Positions 15,485-24,788 are shown, counted from the stretch's first letter. The stretch: DNA of 64,000 nucleotides from Bremerella sp. P1 (GCF_028748185.1 NZ_CP118164.1:5047814-5111813); one strand, 5' to 3'. Translations and numbers: made by a program. The notes: generated by a model not told the origin, from the letters alone.

Positions 15485-16873
15485 TTAGTTTTTCGAGTAC
15501 TGACGGATAAACGGCATCACGTCAGATATCACGGTCGCGTCGAACGTCTGACCAGAGGGGGGCGAACCCAGCATCATTTCTGGCGTCAGACGCGAATAGA
15601 TGGCAACGAGTTCTCCTTGCGAATTCAGCAGAGCGGATCCATTCCAGTTCGTATCGCGATGGGCTGCTGGAGTGAGCGAGTCAAATTTGGCAATCAGCAG
15701 CCGAGCATTCTCTTCCACGCCAGCTTCGCCAATCGAGCGTTGAATCCGGACCGTCTTTTCCTCGATGGGTAATTCACTATTGGGTGGGATAAACGGCGCG
15801 ACGCGATCAAAACCGTGACCTACCAGGGTAAGTTTGGAAAGCGGCGGCAGCGTTGCGGTTTCGGCCAGCGGCAGCCAATACGGCAGTGTCTCTTGCACGT
15901 GAATGATGGCCACGTCGAAGTGATGCGGCTTCTCGGCGATCACCATGAAATGTCGATAGGCATCTTCGAGCGTTTTCTTCAGGTCGGCACTGATGTCATT
16001 CATGTCGACTTGGGAATAGATGCTATGGAACTTGGCCTCAGCGCCATCACCTTCCTTCATAGCTGCCACGTAAGTGGGATGAGGAACAAACTGAGTAACG
16101 GTAAGCTTCTTCGGACCCAGCAGCATTAATTGGGGAAATCGCTCTTTGGCTAATTCCGAAATAGTTTTCGCTGTGCCGGTTGCCAGGATCGTGTTAGGAC
16201 CAATCGCGAGACCTGTTCCAATGCGGTACTGCTGATCAAGATTCTCATCAGCAACGGCCAGCACATAGATTGCCTCTTCAGGTGCGTGCTGTACGACGGT
16301 CTCTTGAGGTTTCGGATCAGGCTTGGGGTCCGGGGGAGTATTTGGCGGAGTCGTGGTATTTGGATCGCTTTCTGGTGGAGTACTTTCACCAGGGCTGGGA
16401 TCGGTAAGGCCGACCTCATCCGGATTATTGGCGACCGGTTGATCTCCCTTCGAGCCACCGCTCCAGGCCATGATCGCAAACAGGATGATCAAAAGAAGGA
16501 CGGTGGCACCAACACCACCGGCGATCATTAAATGTGCGGGAAATGGAGCTTCCTCTCCGCCCTCTGCGGTTGAACTCTCTTTGGGCAAATCCGGCGGAGA
16601 CTTCGGGCCGGAAAGCTGTGATGGCATGGGCATGGTGACGTTTCGCCCGAGCGTCACCAGGGCATCGGGATGAATCTGTTTCTTCTTGTAGATTCGCTCG
16701 CCGTTGATAAACGTGCCGTTGGTGGACTGCAGGTCTTCGATAAACACACGACCGTCGTCGAATTCCAGACGGCAATGTTCGCCGGATACCGTCGGCTCAT
16801 CGATGACGATGTCGCAGGTATCGCGAGCACCAACAATCCACACCTTCTTCGATCCCATCCGCTCTACAACCAT
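15485..16873 (-). CDS. FHA domain - transmembrane - degenerate trypsin-like domain protein
   Basis: 462 residues. An N-terminal FHA domain (about 10-85; Ser30-Gly-Glu-His33 and Asn52-Gly53) would bind phosphothreonine in the cytoplasm. One membrane helix (about 115-137, GVGATVLLLIILFAIMAW) and a Pro/Thr-rich linker (about 160-192) lead to an extracytoplasmic chymotrypsin-like domain (about 200-455). The catalytic Asp (Asp320 in HFDVAIIHV) and Ser (Ser413 in NWNGSALL) positions look present, but where the His block normally stands (TNAHVV) the sequence reads ATGTAK, so the triad is probably broken. The start overlaps the end of the kinase gene by 10 bases; ATG 16858, just past the kinase stop, is an alternative. 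The pairing suggests it reads kinase output and relays it across the membrane. Confidence 0.82.
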   Translation of the reverse strand: MVVERMGSKKVWIVGARDTCDIVIDEPTVSGEHCRLEFDDGRVFIEDLQSTNGTFINGERIYKKKQIHPDALVTLGRNVTMPMPSQLSGPKSPPDLPKESSTAEGGEEAPFPAHLMIAGGVGATVLLLIILFAIMAWSGGSKGDQPVANNPDEVGLTDPSPGESTPPESDPNTTTPPNTPPDPKPDPKPQETVVQHAPEEAIYVLAVADENLDQQYRIGTGLAIGPNTILATGTAKTISELAKERFPQLMLLGPKKLTVTQFVPHPTYVAAMKEGDGAEAKFHSIYSQVDMNDISADLKKTLEDAYRHFMVIAEKPHHFDVAIIHVQETLPYWLPLAETATLPPLSKLTLVGHGFDRVAPFIPPNSELPIEEKTVRIQRSIGEAGVEENARLLIAKFDSLTPAAHRDTNWNGSALLNSQGELVAIYSRLTPEMMLGSPPSGQTFDATVISDVMPFIRQYSKN

Positions 16874-18447
16874 CCTTCCTTTTTCATAATCACTCGAAGC
16901 GCGTTTTGCATTTCACGAGCATTGGGGAAACGTTCACTGCATTCGGTCTTGAGCGCCGTGTCGAGCACGTCGGCCAGACCATGGTGAAAACCAGGGTAGC
17001 GTTTTCGTAGTGGTTTAACTTCGCCGTTAAGAACCAGTGCCAGCGGATCACTGCCCTTCTCGTCACCACGTGGATATCGGCCGGTGATAATGCGATAAAA
17101 GCTCGCACCCATGCTGAAGACATCGCTGGCAGGGTTCACATACTTGTAGTCTGTCAGTTGCTCACGCGGCATGAAGGGGAAACTGCCGGTGTACGTGCCG
17201 GTTGCGGTCATGCCCGAGAAGCCTGCCTTCTCAAAGTCTTTCGTTAGACCGAAATCAGCAATCTTGGGGATCCAGCGTTTGTTGCGTTTGGCGGCCAGCA
17301 AATTGGAAGGCTTCAAATCGCGATGGACGAGCCCTTTTTCATGAGCGAAAGCCAAGCCGTCTAACAGCAAATACAGCGAGACCGCGATGTGCTTCGGCTG
17401 AACGTTGGTTTTCTTTTGGCGGAACAGCTTGGACAGTGGGCCACCATCGCAGAATTCGCTAACCACGTAGAACTCATTGCCAATGCTGCCAGCCCCAAAC
17501 GACTGCACGATATTACGATGGCGTAGCCGACCACTGACTTGCATCTCTTTCAAGAACGAATCGCGTGCGTCATGATTCACATTGATTCGAGATCGTAAGA
17601 ATTTGATAGCCACGGGACTATCATCGATTGTCCGTCGCGCGAGATAAACTTCTCCCAGGCCGCCGGCGCCGAGGAACTCTTTGAATTCGAAGCCGTCCAA
17701 GATGGGGAATTCGCCCGGCTGTCGCTCTGGCGGTTCGTAGGCATGATCGTTTTGGCCGATCCGACTACCAAATGCGCCGTTGGGAGCGTTCGCCCCCTCC
17801 ACCATCGTAGCGCGTCCGGCTACCTCTGAAATGTCCGCCGGTGGCGGCATCTCGTTGATGGTCTGCCGACCAACATTCGAGCCAGGTGGCGGTGGAGGCA
17901 TTTCGTTAATCGTCTGTCGCCCTGCATTGCCCGGCATGGATGGCGGTAGTTCGTGCATCGTTTGCCGACCTACCGATGAAGGGGAACTAGGAGGTGGCAA
18001 CTCGGTGATAGTACGGCGGATATCGCTACCGGAAGAGGAGTTCGGTGCGTCTTCTTCCATGAACTTGTCGAAGACACATGTCGCGGTGATCGCTTTCTTC
18101 TCTTCGACAAAGACCTGGAAGACCGTCTTGCCTGCCGTGATGACGTCACCGTTGGTCAGGTCTACCGAAGAACCTCCGACCTTGCCTTCGCTTTCAAGAC
18201 CGGCAAACGTCACGCGTCCACCGTGTTTCTTTCCATTCACAAAGGTCCCATTGCGGCTTCCCAAATCGCGAAGTCGAGAGAGTGGCGGATTGACCTCTAA
18301 CAAGAAATGATGACGCGAGACAAACGGATCTTCCTGGATCGAAGCGTGGCAATGCTGCTCGTCACGCCCGAAGAGGAAGATATCGTGTCCCTCAAATTCA
18401 TAGACCCGACCTTGCATCGGGCCCTTCTTCACTTCAATCCGAATCAA
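16864..18447 (-). CDS. FHA-domain serine/threonine protein kinase
   Basis: Hanks-type kinase, 527 residues from TTG 18447. FHA domain at the N-terminus (Arg28, Ser44-Arg-His46, Asn66-Gly67), a flexible linker (about 135-245) with five R-x-T-[IM]-x-E motifs, then the kinase: P-loop GAGGLGEVYLA (260-270), Lys282 in VAIK, HRDLKPSN (Asp377), IADFG (Asp398) and an APE-like MPREQ. I see no membrane helix, so it is soluble. The frame continues upstream to ATG 18522, but that start has no Shine-Dalgarno site, while TTG 18447 has GGAGG 7 bases away and begins right at the FHA domain. The gene overlaps the following FHA/protease-like gene. Confidence 0.9.
   Translation of the reverse strand: MIRIEVKKGPMQGRVYEFEGHDIFLFGRDEQHCHASIQEDPFVSRHHFLLEVNPPLSRLRDLGSRNGTFVNGKKHGGRVTFAGLESEGKVGGSSVDLTNGDVITAGKTVFQVFVEEKKAITATCVFDKFMEEDAPNSSSGSDIRRTITELPPPSSPSSVGRQTMHELPPSMPGNAGRQTINEMPPPPPGSNVGRQTINEMPPPADISEVAGRATMVEGANAPNGAFGSRIGQNDHAYEPPERQPGEFPILDGFEFKEFLGAGGLGEVYLARRTIDDSPVAIKFLRSRINVNHDARDSFLKEMQVSGRLRHRNIVQSFGAGSIGNEFYVVSEFCDGGPLSKLFRQKKTNVQPKHIAVSLYLLLDGLAFAHEKGLVHRDLKPSNLLAAKRNKRWIPKIADFGLTKDFEKAGFSGMTATGTYTGSFPFMPREQLTDYKYVNPASDVFSMGASFYRIITGRYPRGDEKGSDPLALVLNGEVKPLRKRYPGFHHGLADVLDTALKTECSERFPNAREMQNALRVIMKKEGWL
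17797..18018 (-). repeat. Five spaced R-x-T-[IM]-x-E motifs in the kinase linker
   Basis: The linker between FHA and kinase domains contains RRTITE, RQTMHE, RQTINE, RQTINE and RATMVE. The threonines are spaced 17, 16, 17 and 18 residues apart by Pro/Ser/Gly-rich spacers, and several motifs are followed by PPP. The layout looks like an array of autophosphorylation sites that FHA domains could bind. Confidence 0.8.
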
Positions 18448-18898
18448 ATCATCGCCTCCGCTGGGAAGTTCACACCTGGTGGCTCCGAAATCTATCAGGC
18501 CCAGGCAGCGGCTCAATGGCATAGGACGCGTTGCAGCGGTTCAACTCAGGCACATCCGGTATCCCGCGCTTCCGATAATCTATCGAGGTTATCAGGATGG
18601 CTGCGTGGCTGTTGCCAAAAATCCCCCAATAAGGTGTCAATAAAAGACCACAGATGGTTACGTAGCGATCCATCCAGGCGTTTCACCCGTTAGGGAACGT
18701 GCTACCGCGATTTGCGAAACTTCCGTTCTAGTAAGACCTTAACGAATTAGGCTTTCTCGATTTTACGTTGCACCAATCTAACGATGCAAACCATTTCCCT
18801 GGTGAAAATCCGTGGGTAAGAAATGACCCCCAAACCGTAAGTCAGGGGGCCACCATTGGTTATTTCGAGTTTTTGCCTTGGATTTCGCGTGTCGGTCG
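18448..18898. other. Intergenic region between the FHA-kinase and PepSY genes
   Basis: No credible gene. A hairpin (GACCCCC 18825-18831 with GGGGGCC 18845-18851) lies about 50 bases past the PepSY-gene stop and reads into ATTTCTT on the minus strand, so it may end that transcript. The rest should hold the kinase-operon promoter, but I cannot point to clear boxes. Confidence 0.45.
18455..18459 (-). promoter_or_regulatory. Ribosome binding site deciding a TTG start
   Basis: GGAGG on the minus strand, 7 bases before TTG 18447. It favours this TTG over the upstream in-frame ATG 18522, which has no purine-rich site. Confidence 0.6.
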
Positions 18899-19516
18899 TT
18901 AAGGCACCCAGAGCATCCAGGCGGCGACCAAAAGGATAGTACCCACAAGCGTGACGACTAAACCTGCTCCCCGCTGTCGTTTCAAGAAGAGCAGAAGAAC
19001 GAGCCCCGTCACGGAAACCAGTACCATGAGGATCGCCGAGATATCGATCACCCACGACCACTCGGGACCAGAGTCACGCCCCTTGTGGAGGTCGTTCATG
19101 ATCGCGATGGCGCCACTTGCGGTCTCGCTGACCGTATATTTGCCGGTCTCCCGGTCGATGAATACGTCTGCCACGTAGCCAGCACTCTTAAACGTCACCA
19201 TGCAATCGAAGTCCGACACTTCAAACTCGGCGACTTTCCCCTTCAGGTGATGCGTGGCTCGAAGCTCCTCGGCGATCGATAGCTTGTCGACCTCGTCGGC
19301 CAACTGTGAAGTTGGGAAAGACCCTTCTTCATCTCGGATCACCACCTGGTCTGCGCCAAACCAAGTGGGATGATTCAGGGTGAGTCCGGTCGCGGCAAAG
19401 AAGAGCAGTGTCGCGAAGCTGATCATCGACAGGTACGTGTGCAGCCAACGCGTTAGTTTGGCGCTGGCGGCATACCATGACTTACGACGGCGGGGCGTCT
19501 GTTCGTCCGACCTCAT
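18899..19516 (-). CDS. PepSY-associated transmembrane protein
   Basis: 205 residues: an N-terminal membrane helix (about 25-45, SFATLLFFAATGLTLNHP), an extracytoplasmic PepSY-like region (about 50-150) with the VFIDRETGKYTV pattern and the NDLHKGRD motif common in PepSY membrane proteins, then two helices (about 155-178 and 184-203). Such proteins are found with flavin or iron reductase functions at the membrane. Its ATG overlaps the stop of the ApbE-DUF2271 gene (ATGA), so the two are almost certainly translated together. This supports a shared role in extracytoplasmic electron transfer. No haem ligands are obvious beyond the HKG and HLK histidines. Confidence 0.8.
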   Translation of the reverse strand: MRSDEQTPRRRKSWYAASAKLTRWLHTYLSMISFATLLFFAATGLTLNHPTWFGADQVVIRDEEGSFPTSQLADEVDKLSIAEELRATHHLKGKVAEFEVSDFDCMVTFKSAGYVADVFIDRETGKYTVSETASGAIAIMNDLHKGRDSGPEWSWVIDISAILMVLVSVTGLVLLLFLKRQRGAGLVVTLVGTILLVAAWMLWVP

Positions 19517-21033
19517 AGGGCCTCTTTGTCCGCAGCAGGCTGAGGAACAAATCGGTATGACATGGCTCCGACTTCCACGTTTCCTTTAAGTTTCTTCTCG
19601 GCGATCGGCTTTTCGCCCCACTCGAATGTTTCGCGAATGATCTGATAAGTACCATGTTCGCGAGCCACTTCCAAGCACAGCGTGTACTTTCCCTTGGCCA
19701 GCGGCAGGTCGAGATTGTCGGTCCCATCGAAATGGGCCTTGTATTCGCCCGGGCCACGCGTTGCCCCGGAAATGGTGTCAATCAGATCAACATTCTCGAC
19801 GGTCCTGCGAAGCCGGTCATTGCGATACCAACGCGTCAAATCGCGATGCCATCGCGGGCCAGGCTGTTCGGTTTGCATCCAGAGGATTTCCGTTTTGACC
19901 GGAAACCCTTCGGCGTCTTCTAACCACATCGCAACATACGGACGTCGATATCGGCCGCCTTGGGCACGCTGAATGGTGAAGTCAACAAAAAGGCCGTGCT
20001 CGGGTTTGGGTGCGTCCTCTTTGGCGACCAACTGCTGCGTGTTCGCTTGTAATCCGCCAAGTGGCCAGCCTCGGGATGTCACCACTTGTCCTGAGGCTGT
20101 AGCAATGCAGCACTCGGTGTTTTCCAGGGATTCGATCAAAGCGAGTCCATCCTCCGGACCGAGAACACTCACCGCTGTTGCCAGGGCATCGGCATCGATT
20201 GCTTCCGTGCTTACGACGGTTACCGAACGCGTTAGATCGGCGGGCAGGCAGGTGCGGGGATCGAGAATATGCGAAATCTGACGATCGCCAATGGTCAGGT
20301 AGCGTCGGTAATTGCCACTGGTAGCCATCGCCAGCGGTTGAGTCACGACAATCGTTTGCAGCGGCTGAGCGCCTTCGCCCGCACTGCTTGGATTCTCGAT
20401 CGCAATCTCCAGGGGTTGGTCTCCCAGCTTTCGAAGGTCACCCCCGATGTTGATTAGGAAATCGCTGGCGTCCGGATACTCTCGCTGCACGAGTTCGCAC
20501 ACACGATCCAGAATGTAACCCTTGGCCAGGCCGTCCAGGCTGATGGCCAGCGAGTCATTGCGTTGAATCGAACCGTCGTGTTGGAATGCGTACGGAGCGG
20601 TTTGCAGTTGAACCGCCAGTTGTTGACGCTCAGCGTCTTTAGGAGCACGGTTGGTCTTGGCAGCACTTTTCCACAACTGGGACATCGCTTCTGCGCGAAC
20701 ATCGAAAGCGTGAGACGTTTCAGTTCGCCAAAAATCGGCACGCCGCAGAACAGTCGCGAGATCTTCGGAAATGGAATCCGTATGACCAGCTTGCCAAAAC
20801 ATCAGCTCGCTTCGATCATCCCAACGGCTTAGCACGGCATTGAGTCGATCGATTTCCTGCAGGACGCTTTGCTCGATAACGGAAGCACGCGTCTCATCTT
20901 CACACGAAATGGCCAGATGCAACGAAGTACCTAGCACATGTTCATGGTGAAAGTGAAAGTCTTCCGCGATAACGGGCGTTGCGATAGCGGTCGCCATCGC
21001 TAGAACGACCAGGTTCCAAATTCGGAGTGTCAT
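19513..21033 (-). CDS. FAD:protein FMN transferase (ApbE) fused to a DUF2271 domain
   Basis: 506 residues with a signal peptide (MTLRIWNLVVLAMATAIA, cleavage near VIAED). The ApbE part (about 28-325) shows SLDGLAKGYILD, the NIGGDLRKLG loop, HILDPRTC and the EAIDADALAT metal-binding region. ApbE moves FMN from FAD onto Ser/Thr of target proteins outside the cytoplasm. The C-terminal part (about 345-500) resembles DUF2271, with WLEDAEG, WHRDLTRWYR and a Gly-rich end. It also holds DTISGAT (419-425), which resembles the acceptor motif of flavinylated FMN-binding domains, so the protein may modify its own second domain. The gene is coupled by ATGA to the PepSY membrane gene. Confidence 0.85.
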   Translation of the reverse strand: MTLRIWNLVVLAMATAIATPVIAEDFHFHHEHVLGTSLHLAISCEDETRASVIEQSVLQEIDRLNAVLSRWDDRSELMFWQAGHTDSISEDLATVLRRADFWRTETSHAFDVRAEAMSQLWKSAAKTNRAPKDAERQQLAVQLQTAPYAFQHDGSIQRNDSLAISLDGLAKGYILDRVCELVQREYPDASDFLINIGGDLRKLGDQPLEIAIENPSSAGEGAQPLQTIVVTQPLAMATSGNYRRYLTIGDRQISHILDPRTCLPADLTRSVTVVSTEAIDADALATAVSVLGPEDGLALIESLENTECCIATASGQVVTSRGWPLGGLQANTQQLVAKEDAPKPEHGLFVDFTIQRAQGGRYRRPYVAMWLEDAEGFPVKTEILWMQTEQPGPRWHRDLTRWYRNDRLRRTVENVDLIDTISGATRGPGEYKAHFDGTDNLDLPLAKGKYTLCLEVAREHGTYQIIRETFEWGEKPIAEKKLKGNVEVGAMSYRFVPQPAADKEAL

Positions 21034-21101
21034 GCGTCTACTATTGAAAAGGATTCCGTAAAACCGCGAAAAATACTAACCAGGTGTACCGCCTTCAAAG
21101 C

Positions 21102-23984
21102 TTAAGCTGCGTCTTCATCCTGCTTCGACTTTGCTTTCTCTTCCTGCTTCTTAAGGGCCGCAATCAGTTCGTCCTTGGTCAGCAGTCCGTCGTTGTCGTC
21201 ATCGCCAAACTCGATGAGGGAACCGAGACGATCTCCCAATTCTTCAGCGGAAAGCTTACCGTCCTTATTCGTGTCTTTACGCATCATCGTTTTGGCGTTC
21301 GACTCGGCTTCGCTGCCGCGACGGCGACCTGAGAGGTTTAAACCATCGGCAGCGGATGGAGTTTCGCGAGGATTGGGATCAAACAAGACAAAGTTTGCCT
21401 GACCATCGACTTCTCGGTCGATTCCGTAGAATAACAGACGCCCGCCGAAATTGAACATTGCCATTGAAGGATCAACTCCAGACAACTCCTCGGCGAGAAC
21501 CGTCCAGCGGTCTGCTTCCGGATCGTAAACTTCCAGTGACGATTCTGGCGAGAAATGCCCCTGGGAGTTCGAGAACCCACCGAACAGGTAGAGTTGCTTG
21601 CCATCGCTGGCCAGGCTGGGGAATACACGATGCTTATGCGGCGCGGCGATGGTTCGCCACGTACGGTCTTTCAGGTGGAAAACGTCAACCGTCTCGACAA
21701 TGTCGCCTTCGCCCAGGCCGCCTACCAAAAAGTATTCGTCTCCAATCCGGGCACCACCAAACGAACGACGCGGGTGGGGTAGGGCGACTTCAGGAAGGGG
21801 GGCGATCGAGGTCTCGTCACCCCACCAGTGCAAGACATGCTTGTTCAGGCCGCGTCCTTTGCCAGCTTCGCTACCACCAAAGCACCACACGGCGTCGTCG
21901 TAGCTGATGGCATCGAGCATGCCTCGCGGCGTTGGCAGCGTCGAGTTAACCGTTGTCCAGGTCTTACTCTCCGGATTGAACGACAGAACCTGGGAAAGCG
22001 AACCAAACTTCTGATCCGGTAAGCCGAGTCCCCCCAAAACAAGCAACTGCTTGTGCTCGCTCGTTTGGGCATGACGTACTGCGGTACCACTTTGCAAGGC
22101 GTGCGGCATATCTGGCAGGCGCTCGCCGGTTTGGTTGGCAATGTCGTACAGGAATGCTTCGTTGAGGATGGTCTCCTTGGTGAAGTCATGCGGCTTGCGG
22201 CTGGCATTACCACCCAGTGCGTAGAGGTTGGTCCCATCCAGGACTAGCGTTTGGCTTTGCTTGGCTTTGCCGTCGAACGGAACGGACCAGCGAACAACAT
22301 TCGGACCGGAAGTGTTGGTTTGTACCGGAACCGATTCGATCGCCGCCAAGCGACCTCCCAGCATGGATGTTCCACCTACGGCGAGTAGGCGACTTGCTTC
22401 AACGGGCAGGAGACGCAGAAACATGCGTGGGTAAATCAGTCGCGTTTCAACTTCCCAGTCCGTTCCATCATCGCTCAGGCGATAGAGGATTCCGGAACCG
22501 CCGGTGACATACAGATGATCGCCAGTTGCAAACGAACTGGTTGCGAAGCCGGCTGTGCTGCTGTCGGCCTTCAGTTCAGGTCCTGCCGACCAGCTTTCTG
22601 ACTCGGGATCGAAGACCGATACCTTGCGAGTTATTCCCTTTTGTTGAATTCCGCCAAAGAGATATAGCTTGCCATTGTAGGCAGCCACTGAGACCGCCCG
22701 GGTGAGGTAACCTGGTCCGGAGAGCGATTCCCAACCCTTCTCAGGATTGTCGAGATCGAAACGCAGGATGTCGTCATGCCATGGGGCGTCGCTCGAGGAT
22801 TCGCCTTGCAGATCCCAACCGCCGGCCACGTAGATGTGACGTCCCAACACGGCCGCGTCTAACGAAGAACGTGGTTCCGGAAGGGGAGCCAGTTCAGTCC
22901 ATTCGTTTTTCTCGGTATCGTATCGCGTAAAGTGCGTCGTCGATTTGAAGTTGGTGTCTTCGTCACCTTGGTTCAAAAAGGTGAGCCCGCCAATGCGGTA
23001 AATGTAGGTGCCATCGGTGACCAGGGCCGTGCTTTGCGCAGGTTCCTGCTTGGCAAGCTCTTCCCACTGGGCATTTGGATCGTCGAACTTGATACGTCGG
23101 AAGTGATCGGCCAGCACGTCTTTGCCGAAGCCATGGGCATCTCCATCGTGCCCGCTGAAGACATAAAGATAGTCCCCCAGCACTGCCGCGCCAAAGCTGG
23201 TCAGCGATTCTGGGAGTGGTTTGTGCAGCTTGACGACGCTTGGATCAGACAGATGTAGCTGATGCGCGGTGAATTCAAGTTTGCGGACCGACCGCTCGCC
23301 TTTCTCACCGGTCTTCACGGTATAGCAATGATCGGGCAGGTAAAAATCGCCGACCTGCTTCCATGCGAAGTAGTTACTGAGATTCGACTCGATGTTGCCG
23401 GTGTCAGGGTCGCGGAAGGTGACCGACGTGGTTTGCGGTAGTACTTTGCCTGACGGAGTGATGAAGTTTTCGAGCGTGGTAATCTCGAACCAGGAAGACT
23501 CGTTGCGACGAATCACTTCTTTGATTTGACCTTCCTGAATTCGGAAGACGCCAGAACCATCATTCTCGGCAATCAAGCGACCGGCAACATGCGGCATTCC
23601 TTCTTCTTGGAACGAGACGTCGTACTGCTCAGGCGACGCATGCGGTTTGCGATGCGAGATAACCGAGCGAAGCTTGGACTTCAGCCAAGACTTCTTACCC
23701 TCGTCGGCGATGTCGAGAACGTATTCAAAGTCTTTCCCGACCCGAATGGTTCCTTCGTACCGCTCCGAATCTTCCGAAACCACAATGTTGGCCGTGAAGC
23801 CAGGGAAGTTGTGCCAGACTTCGCGTGAATCGTGAGCAGCCCGTCGAAGGCTGGCCGCCGTTGGTTCCGATGTCTTGCTGGTCGTTTGCGTTTCGGTTTC
23901 GACCGCATGGCTTGGAATCGCAATCGCCAGGGCAAAGGCGATAAACAGATAGGTGAAATGGGTTCGCATCGGTTGAGTTTTCAT
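21102..23984 (-). CDS. Secreted DUF3386-like, Kelch-repeat, EF-hand protein
   Basis: 960 residues. Signal peptide (MRTHFTYLFIAFALAIAIP, cleavage after SHA). Residues about 45-245 resemble DUF3386 (REVWHNFPGFTANI and an outer-membrane-lipoprotein-like strand pattern). Residues about 255-870 hold repeated Kelch blades with GG pairs and spaced Tyr/Trp (YVFSGHDGD, YVAGGWDLQG, YLFGGIQQKG, WCFGGSEAG, YLFGGFSN), enough for about two propellers. The C-terminus has a pair of calcium EF-hands (DTNKDGKLSAEE and DDDNDGLLTKDE) and an acidic/basic tail. No catalytic residues are evident; it is probably a calcium-binding surface scaffold. No Shine-Dalgarno site is visible. It lies between the ApbE and DUF4198 genes on the same strand. 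Confidence 0.82.
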   Translation of the reverse strand: MKTQPMRTHFTYLFIAFALAIAIPSHAVETETQTTSKTSEPTAASLRRAAHDSREVWHNFPGFTANIVVSEDSERYEGTIRVGKDFEYVLDIADEGKKSWLKSKLRSVISHRKPHASPEQYDVSFQEEGMPHVAGRLIAENDGSGVFRIQEGQIKEVIRRNESSWFEITTLENFITPSGKVLPQTTSVTFRDPDTGNIESNLSNYFAWKQVGDFYLPDHCYTVKTGEKGERSVRKLEFTAHQLHLSDPSVVKLHKPLPESLTSFGAAVLGDYLYVFSGHDGDAHGFGKDVLADHFRRIKFDDPNAQWEELAKQEPAQSTALVTDGTYIYRIGGLTFLNQGDEDTNFKSTTHFTRYDTEKNEWTELAPLPEPRSSLDAAVLGRHIYVAGGWDLQGESSSDAPWHDDILRFDLDNPEKGWESLSGPGYLTRAVSVAAYNGKLYLFGGIQQKGITRKVSVFDPESESWSAGPELKADSSTAGFATSSFATGDHLYVTGGSGILYRLSDDGTDWEVETRLIYPRMFLRLLPVEASRLLAVGGTSMLGGRLAAIESVPVQTNTSGPNVVRWSVPFDGKAKQSQTLVLDGTNLYALGGNASRKPHDFTKETILNEAFLYDIANQTGERLPDMPHALQSGTAVRHAQTSEHKQLLVLGGLGLPDQKFGSLSQVLSFNPESKTWTTVNSTLPTPRGMLDAISYDDAVWCFGGSEAGKGRGLNKHVLHWWGDETSIAPLPEVALPHPRRSFGGARIGDEYFLVGGLGEGDIVETVDVFHLKDRTWRTIAAPHKHRVFPSLASDGKQLYLFGGFSNSQGHFSPESSLEVYDPEADRWTVLAEELSGVDPSMAMFNFGGRLLFYGIDREVDGQANFVLFDPNPRETPSAADGLNLSGRRRGSEAESNAKTMMRKDTNKDGKLSAEELGDRLGSLIEFGDDDNDGLLTKDELIAALKKQEEKAKSKQDEDAA

Positions 23985-24034
23985 TGGGAGGGACGGGAGG
24001 TGAATGCCACAGAGTAACGAGTTGACGTAGATTA

Positions 24035-24742
24035 CTACTTCTCGAAGTCTTGCGGATCTTTAAATGTCACGGTCAGGTAATGGGATGCGGATTCGTATTT
24101 CTTGTCGTTCAACGAACCGCTTTCGTCCTTGACGGTGTGCCCAACCATAATTCCGTTGAGGCCGTCTTCCACCTCTTTGTCGGAGAACGAAACTTTGCCT
24201 TCGGCGTCGGTCTTCTTTGAGGCCTCTTCGTGGCCTTCTTCACAGAACAGACGAACATCGGCAGCGGCCAGCGGTTGGCCTTTCCAGGTGATAAAAGCGT
24301 CGACGCCATGATCGGTGTCGACGAGTTCAGCTTTTAGTTCAAGATCGGAAGAATGCTTCGCTGCGCCTTGACGCGAATTGGGCAGTTTGCCACCGTAATG
24401 AACCGTGTAGTAATCAAGCCGCGAGCCATGATAGATTCCGAAGGTGACCTTCGATTGCAGCAGCGAATTCTTGTCGATCGCCTGGCTGGTTGTTCGCCCG
24501 ACAAAGTCGTCCGTCTCTATGGAGTTCAATTCCAGCTTTTCCTTCGTCCCCTTAACGGTGACCAGTTCGACTTCCGACTTGGCGATCGAGCCTGGTAGCT
24601 TGTAGGTACAGTCGGCTGGATTCTCGCCGAAGAAGTACTGCACATGTCCTTCTTCATTGATGGTTACCCAGGGAAAGTGGGCGTAGGCAGGCGTCGCTGC
24701 GGCGATCAGACACAAAGCAACGAGGGTCTTCAACGTTTTCAT
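24035..24742 (-). CDS. DUF4198-type periplasmic protein
   Basis: 235 residues from ATG 24742 (MKTLKTLVALCLIAAATPAYA signal peptide). The frame extends 23 codons further, but that part has no signal character and would overlap the next gene. The mature protein begins HFPWVTINEEGHVQYFFGE, the conserved N-terminus of DUF4198 proteins, and continues as beta-sandwich domains with an Ig-like/transthyretin-like half (TDAEGKVSFSDK). The family is often found with metal or haem uptake and extracytoplasmic redox genes. Here it lies 46 bp downstream of a beta-propeller gene and 50 bp upstream of the Kelch protein, all leftward. Confidence 0.8.
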   Translation of the reverse strand: MKTLKTLVALCLIAAATPAYAHFPWVTINEEGHVQYFFGENPADCTYKLPGSIAKSEVELVTVKGTKEKLELNSIETDDFVGRTTSQAIDKNSLLQSKVTFGIYHGSRLDYYTVHYGGKLPNSRQGAAKHSSDLELKAELVDTDHGVDAFITWKGQPLAAADVRLFCEEGHEEASKKTDAEGKVSFSDKEVEDGLNGIMVGHTVKDESGSLNDKKYESASHYLTVTFKDPQDFEK

Positions 24743-24788
24743 GGAATTACCTTGGGGGACGGTGATTAACTCTGTCGGTGCAACGACT

